A DNA stretch of 64,000 nucleotides from Pannonibacter tanglangensis (lineage in GTDB: Bacteria > Pseudomonadota > Alphaproteobacteria > Rhizobiales > Stappiaceae). Below are positions 1 through 7,066 of the stretch, one piece after another; position 1 is the stretch's first letter, and each line of letters begins with the position of its first letter. The position numbers and the translations under genes were made by a program. The notes beneath the pieces were generated by a model. It did no database searches, was not told the DNA's origin, and saw only the letters and a list, made by a program, of their open reading frames with translations. Location of the stretch: assembly GCF_009915685.1 (NCBI RefSeq), contig NZ_JAABLP010000007.1. One strand, written 5' to 3'.

Positions 1-644
1 CGCTCGGGTTCGCGGAAGAGGCCAAGGCTGGCGATGGCGTGCGGGCGGCGGATGACAGAGGCGAAATACGTCTCGGCCGCCTGCTGCAGCGCGGCGCGCG
101 CGACATCGTCATCCAGCTTCACCGACAGGGTCATGTGAAAGCGGAAGTCCTCGAAGATGTAAGGATAGCCCCAGGCAGCCAGCAGCTCCTGCTGGCGGGC
201 GTCGAGGCCGGAGGCCATGCGCCGGGCAATGTCGGCCTCGCTGAGGGGAGCCCGGAACGGCTCGAAGGCGGTGACGCAGGCGGCGGCAAAGGCATTGAGG
301 TCGGCGCTCACCGGCTGCGGCGTCAGGGCGAGGAAACGGCCGAGCAGGGTCACGTCCAGCGCCGGGATCTCGAAGGCGGCCGCACGGGCGCAGAAACGGC
401 GGAAGCCGTCGACCAGATCGGCCTCGCTGACGCCATCCTTCAGCGAGAACGGTGCCTTCAGCGTCGCGTGGAAGCCGTAGCGGCGCGGATCGGTCGTCAG
501 GCTTGCCACCTCGTCCGCCGTCAGCCCGTCGACCTCCGGCTGCGTCAGCGGCGTATCCGTGACGGCATCGCGGCCGAGCCATGTGGCACCCAGGCGGGTC
601 AGCTCCGCATCGACGGGGGCGGTGTAATAGATGGCATAACGCAT
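1..644 (-). CDS. DUF1045 phosphonate-metabolism protein, 2H phosphoesterase fold (C-terminus cut by window edge)
   Basis: The frame opens at the ATG at 644-642 (MRYAIYYTAP) and stays open to base 1, so about 214 residues are visible and the C-terminus is missing. Two H-x-T motifs are seen, HAT at residues 59-61 in GFHATLKAPF and HMT near residue 170 in FHMTLSVKL; paired H-x-T/S motifs define the 2H phosphoesterase superfamily. DUF1045 proteins of this kind are typically encoded in C-P lyase clusters and probably act on a cyclic or linear ribose phosphate intermediate, but the exact reaction is not known to me. It follows the acetyltransferase gene by 85 bp in the same direction, so it is probably the next gene of the phn operon. 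phnM or phnN may lie beyond the left edge. Confidence 0.85.
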   Translation of the reverse strand, partial: MRYAIYYTAPVDAELTRLGATWLGRDAVTDTPLTQPEVDGLTADEVASLTTDPRRYGFHATLKAPFSLKDGVSEADLVDGFRRFCARAAAFEIPALDVTLLGRFLALTPQPVSADLNAFAAACVTAFEPFRAPLSEADIARRMASGLDARQQELLAAWGYPYIFEDFRFHMTLSVKLDDDVARAALQQAAETYFASVIRRPHAIASLGLFREPE

Positions 645-729
645 GGGTGGCTAACTTTCGGACGACTTCCTGATACTGGCAGAGCGCTTAGAGGGCGAGC
701 GTGTCGGTTCGATGACAATCTTGCGGCGA

Positions 730-1365
730 TCAGCGCTCCGGATCGTAGCTATCGCAAAAGGCAGTGATGTCCGCCTGTTGAAAGTCGCTGAGCCGGGAAA
801 AAATCACCTCATCCGGCCAGTCCCACCAGCGGATGCGGGACAGTCGTGCCGCGATCCCGGGCGCGAAGCGGTCACGGATCCGCCGCGCGGGCACACCGCC
901 GACGATGGTGTAGGGCGCAACATCGCGGCTGACGACGGCACCGGCGGCGATCACGGCGCCGTCGCCCACGGTCACTCCGGGCAGGAGGATGGCGCCGTGG
1001 CCGATCCACACGTCATTGCCGACAAGGACACGGGCAGCCCGGCGCTCGGCGAAGAAGCCGGCGTCACGGCTGGCGGCCGGGTCATAATACTCCGGGCAAT
1101 AGGTGAAGCGGTGCTGCGAGGGCCGGTCCATCGGGTGGTTCGGCGCGCCGATCCGCACCGAATTGGCGATGGCGGTGAACTTGCCGATCACCGTGTCCGC
1201 CACCTCGCAATATTCGCCCAGATAGCTGAAGTCGCCGATGCTGGCATATTCCAGCCGGGAGTGGGCCAGCACCTCGCAGTGCCGGCCGATCGTCACCTCG
1301 CGCTGGCGCACGGTGGCATGGACCACCGTTTCCGCCAGCTTGGCCTGTGTCTTGACGCTGTCCAT
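730..1365 (-). CDS. Phosphonate-cluster hexapeptide-repeat acetyltransferase (CatB-like)
   Basis: A 211-residue protein beginning MDSVKTQAKL. The central part is left-handed beta-helix sequence with hexapeptide isoleucine/valine-glycine repeats (for example VLVGNDVWIGHGAILLPGV and GDGAVIAAGAVVSRDV) followed by the YTIVGGVPAR segment typical of xenobiotic or CatB-type acetyltransferases. Family members in phn clusters are thought to acetylate aminoalkylphosphonates or related intermediates using acetyl-CoA; that role is inference from context. The frame extends further upstream to 1479 inside phnL, but the ATG at 1365 has a good ribosome binding site (AGGGGAACT) and starts 19 bp after the phnL stop, so it is preferred. 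It is cotranscribed with phnL. Confidence 0.88.
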   Translation of the reverse strand: MDSVKTQAKLAETVVHATVRQREVTIGRHCEVLAHSRLEYASIGDFSYLGEYCEVADTVIGKFTAIANSVRIGAPNHPMDRPSQHRFTYCPEYYDPAASRDAGFFAERRAARVLVGNDVWIGHGAILLPGVTVGDGAVIAAGAVVSRDVAPYTIVGGVPARRIRDRFAPGIAARLSRIRWWDWPDEVIFSRLSDFQQADITAFCDSYDPER

Positions 1366-1384
1366 CGCCAGTTCCCCTGTCCGA

Positions 1385-2086
1385 TCAGGCCGCCCGGGCC
1401 GAGAAGCCAGAAACGTCGACAACGCGGTCGGCGATGACCTCGCGCACGTCGAGGTCATGCAGGATGCCAAGCATGGCAACGCCCTGCTGCTTCTTCTCGT
1501 TGACGAGGTCGATCACCACCGCGCGGTTGGCTGCGTCCAGCGAGGCCGTCGGCTCGTCCAGCAGCAGCAGCGGGTAGTGGGCGATGAAGCCGCGGGCGAT
1601 GTTGACGCGCTGCTGCTCGCCGCCGGAGAAGGTGGCGGGCGGCAGGCCCCACAGCGATTCCGGCACGTTCAGCCGGGCCAGCAGGTCGCGGGCGACCTTG
1701 CGGGCGGCGGCCTCGCCGGTGCCCTGGGCGATCAGCGGTTCGGCAACAACGTTCTCGGCCGACACGCGCGGGATGACGCGCAGGAACTGGCTGACATAGC
1801 CGATGGTCTTTTGCCGCAGGGCCAGCACCTGACGCGGGGCGGCACTGGCGATGTTGACGATCTTCTCGTCCTCGGTGACCAGGATCTGGCCGCGTTCGCA
1901 GCGGTAGTTGCCGTAGATCATCTTCAGGATCGAGCTCTTGCCGGCGCCGGACGGGCCGCCAAGAACGACGCATTCGCCGGCATCCACCGCAAAGCTGACA
2001 CCAGCCACCACGGGAATGGCCAGACCGCCCTGCAGGTGCATGGTGAAGGTCTTGCCGACGTCATTGAGACAAAGACGGGTGCGCAT
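1385..2086 (-). CDS. phnL: PhnL, ABC-type ATPase subunit of the C-P lyase complex
   Basis: A 233-residue ABC ATPase. The Walker A motif GGPSGAGKSS is at residues 43-52, the signature FSGGEQQR follows in the middle, and the Walker B with D-loop is LLLLDEPTASLD. No membrane partner is encoded nearby, as expected because PhnL, like PhnK, associates with the soluble PhnGHIJ core rather than with a transporter. It belongs to the phosphonate breakdown pathway that produces ribose 5-triphosphate alkylphosphonate and then cleaves the C-P bond. It starts 8 bp after the phnK stop, within one transcription unit. The length is normal for the family. Confidence 0.93.
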   Translation of the reverse strand: MRTRLCLNDVGKTFTMHLQGGLAIPVVAGVSFAVDAGECVVLGGPSGAGKSSILKMIYGNYRCERGQILVTEDEKIVNIASAAPRQVLALRQKTIGYVSQFLRVIPRVSAENVVAEPLIAQGTGEAAARKVARDLLARLNVPESLWGLPPATFSGGEQQRVNIARGFIAHYPLLLLDEPTASLDAANRAVVIDLVNEKKQQGVAMLGILHDLDVREVIADRVVDVSGFSARAA

Positions 2087-2094
2087 GGATGACC

Positions 2095-2883
2095 TCAGAC
2101 CTGGAGGATGGAAGAGACGAGAAGCTGGGTGTAGGGCGCCTGCGGGTCGTCCAGCACCTGATCGGTCAGGCCGGTCTCGATTACCTCGCCATTGCGCATG
2201 ACGATCATGCGATGCGACAGCAGGCGGGCGACGGCGAGATCATGCGTGACGATGACCACCGACAGGCCGAGATCGGCCACGAGGCCGCGCAAGAGGTCCA
2301 GCAGGCGGGCCTGCACCGACACGTCGAGACCGCCGGTGGGCTCGTCCATGAACACAAGGCGCGGACCGGTGACGAGATTGCGGGCGATCTGCAGGCGCTG
2401 ACGCATGCCGCCGGAGAAGGCGCGCGGGTCGTCATCGATGCGGGTGCCGTCGATCTCGACGCGCTCGAGCCAGTCAAGCGCCGTGCCGCGGATGTTGCCA
2501 TAGTGGCGGTTGCCGACAGCCATCAGCCGCTCGCCGACATTGGCCCCGGCGGACACGGTCATGCGCAGGCCATCGGCGGCGTTCTGGTGCACGAAGCCCC
2601 AGTCGGTGCGCATCAGGAAGCGGCGCTCGGCCTCGGTCAGCTGGAACAGGTCGCGCATCGCGCCGTCGCGCATGCGGTACTCGATGGCACCGGCGGTCGG
2701 GGCGAGGCGGGTGGCGAGGCAGTTCAGGAGGGTGGTCTTGCCCGATCCGCTCTCGCCGACGATGGCCAGAACCTCGCCCGGCCACAGCTCGAAGGAGACA
2801 TCACGGCAGCCCAGGCGGTCGCCGTAGAAGCGGGTGACGCCGCTGGCCCGCAGCAGGGGCTCTTCGCTCAGAAAGTCGGTCAT
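2095..2883 (-). CDS. phnK: PhnK, ABC-type ATPase subunit of the C-P lyase complex
   Basis: A 262-residue ABC ATPase with Walker A GESGSGKTT at residues 43-51, signature SGGMRQR and Walker B LVFMDEPTGGLD. PhnK binds the PhnJ subunit of the core complex and is needed for phosphonate use in vivo. The start codon overlaps the phnJ stop by four bases (ATGA at 2883-2880), which indicates translational coupling. The C-terminal part (TGLTDQVLDDPQAPYTQLLV) resembles dipeptide-type ABC ATPases, as is usual for PhnK. Confidence 0.94.
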   Translation of the reverse strand: MTDFLSEEPLLRASGVTRFYGDRLGCRDVSFELWPGEVLAIVGESGSGKTTLLNCLATRLAPTAGAIEYRMRDGAMRDLFQLTEAERRFLMRTDWGFVHQNAADGLRMTVSAGANVGERLMAVGNRHYGNIRGTALDWLERVEIDGTRIDDDPRAFSGGMRQRLQIARNLVTGPRLVFMDEPTGGLDVSVQARLLDLLRGLVADLGLSVVIVTHDLAVARLLSHRMIVMRNGEVIETGLTDQVLDDPQAPYTQLLVSSILQV

Positions 2884-3821
2884 TCGCCCGCCTCCGTCTT
2901 GGCTGCGCCGGATGATTTGCCGGCTAAATGCGATGCTGCCGGATTGGCGGCCATGTCGCCGACATGCCCTTCAGCGCGGCGTTCCTCGCAATAGTCGCTG
3001 TCGGAACAGACGAACATGCGCCCGCCCTTGTCATCGAGCACCACTTCATCGAGATAGACATGCCGCGCGCCGCAAAGGCCGCAGGGCTTGTCGAACTTCT
3101 GCACCTCGAAGGGATGGTCGTCGAAGTCGAGGCTCTTGACCTTGGTGTAGGGCGGGATGGCGTAGATGCGCTTCTCGCGGCCAGCGCCGTAGAGCTGCAG
3201 CGCCTTCATGTTGTCGATCTTCGGATTGTCGAATTTCGGCGTCGGCGAGGGATCCATCACGTAGCGGTCGGCGACCTTCACCGGATAGGCATAGGTCGTG
3301 GCGATGCGGCCGTGGTGGGCGATGTCCTCGTAGAGCTTCACATGCATGAGGCCATATTCCTCAAGCGCGTGCATCTTGCGGGTCTCGGTCTCGCGCGGTT
3401 CCAGGAAACGCAGCGGCTCGGGGATCGGAACCTGGAAGACGAGGATCTGGTCCTCGGTCAGCTCCTTCTCCGGGATGCGGTGCCGGGTCTGGATGATGGT
3501 GGCGTCCTTCGTCGCCGAGGTGGTCTTCACCTGCGCCGTCTTTTCAAAGAAGCCACGGATCGCGACCGCATTGGTGGTGTCGTCGGAGCCCTGGTCAATG
3601 ACCTTCAGCGTGTCCTCGCGGCCCAGCACGGCTGCGGTCACCTGCACGCCGCCGGTGCCCCAGCCGTAGGGCATGGGCATCTCGCGGGCGGCGAAGGGAA
3701 CCTGGTAGCCGGGAATGGCAATGCCCTTGAGGATGGCACGGCGGATCATCCGCTTGGTCTGCTCGTCCAGATAGGCGAAGTTGTACTCGCCCTCGGTCTC
3801 GGTGATGGACTGTGCGGTCAT
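2880..3821 (-). CDS. phnJ: PhnJ, radical SAM carbon-phosphorus lyase
   Basis: A 313-residue catalytic subunit that cleaves the C-P bond of 5-phosphoribosyl 1-alkylphosphonate using S-adenosylmethionine and a [4Fe-4S] cluster. The cluster-binding pattern C-x2-C-x21-C, which is particular to PhnJ, is intact near the C-terminus: CGLC, then 21 residues, then C of CSDSDYC. The N-terminal half carries the conserved segment GYQVPFAAREMPMPYGWGTG. It overlaps phnI upstream by four bases and phnK downstream by four bases. The C-terminal tail after the last Cys motif is about 40 residues, slightly long and Ala-rich. Confidence 0.97.
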   Translation of the reverse strand: MTAQSITETEGEYNFAYLDEQTKRMIRRAILKGIAIPGYQVPFAAREMPMPYGWGTGGVQVTAAVLGREDTLKVIDQGSDDTTNAVAIRGFFEKTAQVKTTSATKDATIIQTRHRIPEKELTEDQILVFQVPIPEPLRFLEPRETETRKMHALEEYGLMHVKLYEDIAHHGRIATTYAYPVKVADRYVMDPSPTPKFDNPKIDNMKALQLYGAGREKRIYAIPPYTKVKSLDFDDHPFEVQKFDKPCGLCGARHVYLDEVVLDDKGGRMFVCSDSDYCEERRAEGHVGDMAANPAASHLAGKSSGAAKTEAGE

Positions 3822-4966
3822 TCCGCGGCCTCCTTCTCGCTTCCGTCGGTCGTCGTGGCGCCGATGGCCTCATGGGCCGCGGCCTGGTCGGCGGCCTGCC
3901 GGTCGAACCACTCGCCGCGCATGCGCCGCACCAGATCCAGCTCGGCCTGGAAGTCGACGTAATGCGGCAGTTTCAGGTGCTCGACAAAACCGGTGGCCTG
4001 GACGTTGTCCGAATGCGACAGCACGAATTCCTCGTCCTGCGCCGGCGCGGTGCGTTCCTCGCCCAGCTCCTCGCAGCGCAGCGACCGGTCGACCATGGCC
4101 ATGGACATGGCCTTGCGCTCGACCTGGCCGAAGACGAGGCCGTAGCCGCGCGTGAACTGCGGCGGGACCTTGGCCGAGCCCTTGAACTGGTTGACCATCT
4201 GGCACTCGGTCACCTTGATGCGCCCGAGCGGCACGGCAAAGCCCAGTTCCTCGGCGAAGAACTCCACCTCCACCGCGCCATAGCGGATCTCGCCGGCGAA
4301 GGGATGAGTACGGCCGTAGCCGCGCTGGGTGGAGTAGGCCAGCGCCAGCAGGAAGCCCTCGTCGCCCCGGGCAAGGTTCTGCAGCCGCAGGTCGCGACCG
4401 GCCGGGAAGCCGAGCGGTTCGCGCGTCAGGTCGCCCACCGCAGTGTCCTCTGCCGGCGGCACATCCTCCTCGATCAGGCCTTCACCGCTGAGGAGATCCG
4501 TGACGCGCGGCATGGCGGTCTCGGTCACCTCGGCCGTGAGCGGCGTGTCCAGCTCACCATCGGCGGCGAGCTTGAAGTCGAGCAGGCGGTGGGTGTAATC
4601 GAACGTGGGCCCGAGCAGCTGGCCGCCCGGCAGGTCCTTGAAGGTGGCCGAGATGCGGCGTTCGACCAGCATGGCGCCAGTGTCGACCGGCTCGCTGTAG
4701 CCGAAGCGCGGCAGCGTGGTGCGGTAGGCGCGCAGCAGGAACACGGCCTCGATCAGGTCGCCGCGCGCCTGCTTGATGGCCAGCGCTGCCAGACCCTCAT
4801 CGTAGAGCGAGCCTTCGCCCATGACACGGGCCACGGCGATGGCGAGCTGGCCGGCGATCTGGTCCAGCGTCAGGCCGGGAACCGACCGGTCGCCCCGGCG
4901 CTTGGTGGCCATGAGGCGATGGGCGTTGCGGATGGCCTTCTCGCCACCCTTGACGGCAACATACAT
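3818..4966 (-). CDS. phnI: PhnI, C-P lyase core subunit
   Basis: A 382-residue protein beginning MYVAVKGGEKAI, the conserved PhnI N-terminus. PhnI has nucleosidase activity and, with PhnG, PhnH and PhnL, attaches the alkylphosphonate to ribose 1-triphosphate. Conserved stretches such as YALVFGQ-like GYGLVFGQVERKAM and SHSDNVQATGFVEHLKLPHYVDFQ are present, and the length matches the family. The gene lies 3 bp after phnH and its stop overlaps the phnJ start by four bases. Confidence 0.95.
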   Translation of the reverse strand: MYVAVKGGEKAIRNAHRLMATKRRGDRSVPGLTLDQIAGQLAIAVARVMGEGSLYDEGLAALAIKQARGDLIEAVFLLRAYRTTLPRFGYSEPVDTGAMLVERRISATFKDLPGGQLLGPTFDYTHRLLDFKLAADGELDTPLTAEVTETAMPRVTDLLSGEGLIEEDVPPAEDTAVGDLTREPLGFPAGRDLRLQNLARGDEGFLLALAYSTQRGYGRTHPFAGEIRYGAVEVEFFAEELGFAVPLGRIKVTECQMVNQFKGSAKVPPQFTRGYGLVFGQVERKAMSMAMVDRSLRCEELGEERTAPAQDEEFVLSHSDNVQATGFVEHLKLPHYVDFQAELDLVRRMRGEWFDRQAADQAAAHEAIGATTTDGSEKEAAE

Positions 4967-4969
4967 GGT

Positions 4970-5596
4970 TCAGGCCTCCGACCGGGTGATGGTGGTGGAA
5001 CGGGGCAGGCCGACGATCTCGTTGCCAGCGGCAAACACCATGTCGACCCCGCGCGGGAACAGGCGGGTGTTGTCCTCAGCCTGGTCCCAGAAGGTGACGG
5101 GCACGGGCGAGACGCGCAGCGGCTGCGTCGTCTCGATGCCCGGACCGGTCAGGGTCACGGCCTTGCCGCCCGTGAAGCTGTCGACGCCGATCAGCAGGGT
5201 TGTCGAGCGATCCGGATATTCCAGCGTGCCAAGCGCGAAGCCCGACAGGGCCGGCAGCGTCCGGGCGTCGCTGATCAGGGCAAAGGTCGCCTCCAGCGGG
5301 GAGGTCACGACCGGCGCGCCGGTGTGGAACTTCAGGAACTGGCCGACGGCATCTGTCCGGGCCAGCGCCGGATCAAGCCACAGCGGCGTGTCATAGTCGG
5401 CCAGGGCGAGGGCCATGGCGGCGAGTGCCGGGGTCAGCGGGGCGGGTGGCTTGAGCGCAAAGGTCTCGAGTGCCGTCGGGCGGCCCGGCCGGGCCAGCGC
5501 CATCATCACGGCGCGGAAGACCTGCTGGCCCTGATGCACCGGATCGGTGAAACCCGGGCTGAGCGTGGCGGTGACGGAGAGAGGGCGGGCAGTCAT
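4970..5596 (-). CDS. phnH: PhnH, C-P lyase core subunit
   Basis: A 208-residue protein whose N-terminus (GFTDPVHQGQQVFRAVMMAL) is characteristic of PhnH, including the F/HxxQ-x-FR signature. PhnH forms part of the PhnGHIJ core and has a fold related to PLP-dependent enzymes but without the lysine. Its ATG overlaps the phnG stop by one base (TGATG at 5598-5594). The operon order G-H-I-J-K-L is the standard one. Confidence 0.94.
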   Translation of the reverse strand: MTARPLSVTATLSPGFTDPVHQGQQVFRAVMMALARPGRPTALETFALKPPAPLTPALAAMALALADYDTPLWLDPALARTDAVGQFLKFHTGAPVVTSPLEATFALISDARTLPALSGFALGTLEYPDRSTTLLIGVDSFTGGKAVTLTGPGIETTQPLRVSPVPVTFWDQAEDNTRLFPRGVDMVFAAGNEIVGLPRSTTITRSEA

Positions 5597-6090
5597 CAGT
5601 CGTCTCCGCGAACCATGGTGAAGAAGTCGACCTTCGTGGCGGCTGTTTCGGCGCGGACGGTGGCGTCCGCCGCCTCGGCTTCGGACGCGAGCGGGGCGAG
5701 GATCTCGCGCTCCACCGCCTCGGTCAGCTCGGGGCTTTGCCAGAGGGCGTCGACGAGGGCGGCATGCAGGGCCTTCTGCTTCGAGCGGCCCATGACATAG
5801 GACGATCCGGCGATGCCGTTCTCAAGCCGGACGACGCAGCGCGTGACGGTGACCTCGCCGAGGTTAAAGGGGGCGCCGGTTCCGCCCATGCGGCCGCGCA
5901 CCATCACGAGGCCGGTTTCCGGCGCGCGCACCAGCTCGTGTGCAGGCAGCGGTGCAAACGGGGCGAGCGCGGCAGCCAGCCGGTCCGGCGTTGCTGTGGC
6001 GAGCGCGGCCATGAGGCGGCGGCGGGCCTCGGTGGAGGCGTCAGGGGATTCGTCGGGGGATGCGGATGGGGGCGGGGCCTGGTGCGGCAT
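5596..6090 (-). CDS. phnG: PhnG, C-P lyase core subunit
   Basis: A 164-residue protein, first gene of the C-P lyase operon. Conserved family sequence is seen at GLVMVRGRMGGTGAPFNLGE and GIAGSSYVMGRSKQKALHAA. PhnG is required with PhnI for phosphonate ribosylation. The first ~20 residues (PHQAPPPSASPDESPDAS) are low-complexity and not conserved in the family; a later start is possible but no better methionine precedes RRLMAALATA. It is transcribed divergently from phnF across a 114-bp gap that contains the presumed operator. Confidence 0.93.
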   Translation of the reverse strand: MPHQAPPPSASPDESPDASTEARRRLMAALATATPDRLAAALAPFAPLPAHELVRAPETGLVMVRGRMGGTGAPFNLGEVTVTRCVVRLENGIAGSSYVMGRSKQKALHAALVDALWQSPELTEAVEREILAPLASEAEAADATVRAETAATKVDFFTMVRGDD

Positions 6091-6148
6091 GGCCGTTCTC
6101 CTCGGCGGTCTGGATCGGGCGATCCGTATCTAGACTTGATTTGTATAC

Positions 6149-6160
6149 TTGTATAGACGA
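6149..6160. promoter_or_regulatory. Candidate PhnF operator in the phnG/phnF divergent promoter
   Basis: The dodecamer TTGTATAGACGA lies in the AT-rich 114-bp gap between the divergent phnG and phnF starts. Its core GTATAGAC equals the core of the PhnF site described in Mycobacterium smegmatis (TGGTATAGACCA, quoted from memory). A related TTGTATAC at 6141-6148 and GTATCTAGAC at 6126-6135 lie on the same side and may be extra half-sites. The placement would allow PhnF to repress the operon and itself. No convincing Pho box was found here. Confidence 0.55.
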
Positions 6161-6204
6161 ATTTTTAGATTGACTGACAGATAGCGAAAATTGATGACGA
6201 ACCC

Positions 6205-6939
6205 ATGACGCAGCGAGTGATCATCGACCGGGGCGCCGGCATAGCCGTCTGGCGGCAGATTGCGGAGTGGGTGCGCGCCGAAGTGGCGTCGGGCACCTTC
6301 GTGCAGGGCAGCCAGCTGCCCACCGAAACGGAGATCGCCGAACGCTTCGGGGTCAACCGCCACACGGTCCGGCGGGCCATTGCGGCGCTGACGGCGGAGG
6401 GCATCCTGCGGGCCGACCAGGGGCGCGGGACCTTCGTCACGGCCCAGCCGGTCTCCTATCCCATCACGGCGCGGACCCGGTTTTCCGAAATCATCACCAG
6501 CCAGTCGCGCGAGCCCGGTGGCAGCCTGATCGGCTCGGCCGTCGAGGAGGCAGATGCGTTGCTGGCCGGATGGCTGGAGGTTCCGGTCGGAACCCTGCTG
6601 CTGCGCCTCGACACGCTGAGTGTCGTCGACGGCGTTCCGCTCATGGTCGGCGCGGCCTGGGTGGAGCAGGCCCGGTTCCCGAACCTGCTGCGCGACTATG
6701 CCGAGACCAATTCTCTGACGGCGGCGCTGAAGCGTGGCGGTGTCGAGGATTACACGCGCAAGGAAACGCGGATCAGCGCCGAGCTGGTCGACGCCGACGA
6801 CGCCCGCCTGCTCGAGGTGGCCCTCGGCACGCCGGTGCTGATCATGGAAAGCGTCAATCTCGATCCGGACGGCCGGCGCATCCAGTATGGCCGCGCCCGG
6901 GTTGCGGCCGAACGCATCCAGATCGTCGTGCCCAACTGA
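6205..6939 (+). CDS. phnF: PhnF, GntR/HutC-family transcriptional regulator of the phn operon
   Basis: A 244-residue regulator. Residues ~10-75 form a GntR winged helix-turn-helix (VWRQIAEWVRAEV, QLPTETEIAERFGVNRHTVR, RADQGRGTFV). The remainder is a UTRA ligand-binding domain of the HutC subfamily, ending HPRIQYGRARV-like GRRIQYGRARVAAERIQIVV. It diverges from phnG, the usual place of PhnF, and probably represses the operon until phosphate or a phosphonate metabolite signals release. The ATG at 6205 has only a weak ribosome binding site. Confidence 0.93.
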   Translation: MTQRVIIDRGAGIAVWRQIAEWVRAEVASGTFVQGSQLPTETEIAERFGVNRHTVRRAIAALTAEGILRADQGRGTFVTAQPVSYPITARTRFSEIITSQSREPGGSLIGSAVEEADALLAGWLEVPVGTLLLRLDTLSVVDGVPLMVGAAWVEQARFPNLLRDYAETNSLTAALKRGGVEDYTRKETRISAELVDADDARLLEVALGTPVLIMESVNLDPDGRRIQYGRARVAAERIQIVVPN

Positions 6940-6995
6940 ACGCCGATCCCACCTGAAGACCGGTCCAACCGAACTTCGACCTAACCGAACTCTGG

Positions 6996-7014
6996 CCCCG
7001 GCGCTGCGCCGGGG
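6996..7014. terminator. GC-rich hairpin between convergent phnF and CYTH-CHAD genes
   Basis: CCCCGGCG and CGCCGGGG pair perfectly around a CTG loop. It sits in the 117-bp spacer of two convergent genes, so it could stop transcription from both sides. There is no T-run on either side, so intrinsic termination is not assured. Confidence 0.4.
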
Positions 7015-7027
7015 GTGCGGCGGCTGC

Positions 7028-7066
7028 GTCAGTGCCAGACCGTCAGCGCCAGACCGTTAGCGCCAG
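7028..7066 (-). repeat. 14-nt tandem repeat spanning the stop codon of the CYTH-CHAD gene
   Basis: Read on the minus strand, three 14-nt units of the form TGGCGCTAACGGTC / TGGCGCTGACGGTC / TGGCACTGACGCAG follow each other. The first contains the last Trp-Arg codons and the TAA stop of the CYTH-CHAD gene; the next two repeat the stop as TGA. Because 14 is not a multiple of three, the three stops fall in three different frames. Confidence 0.8.

Noticed and set aside
6165..6204. Pho box in the phn promoter
   Set aside because: CTGTCAG and GTCAT elements are seen on the minus strand, but 20 bases apart rather than the 11-base period of a Pho box.
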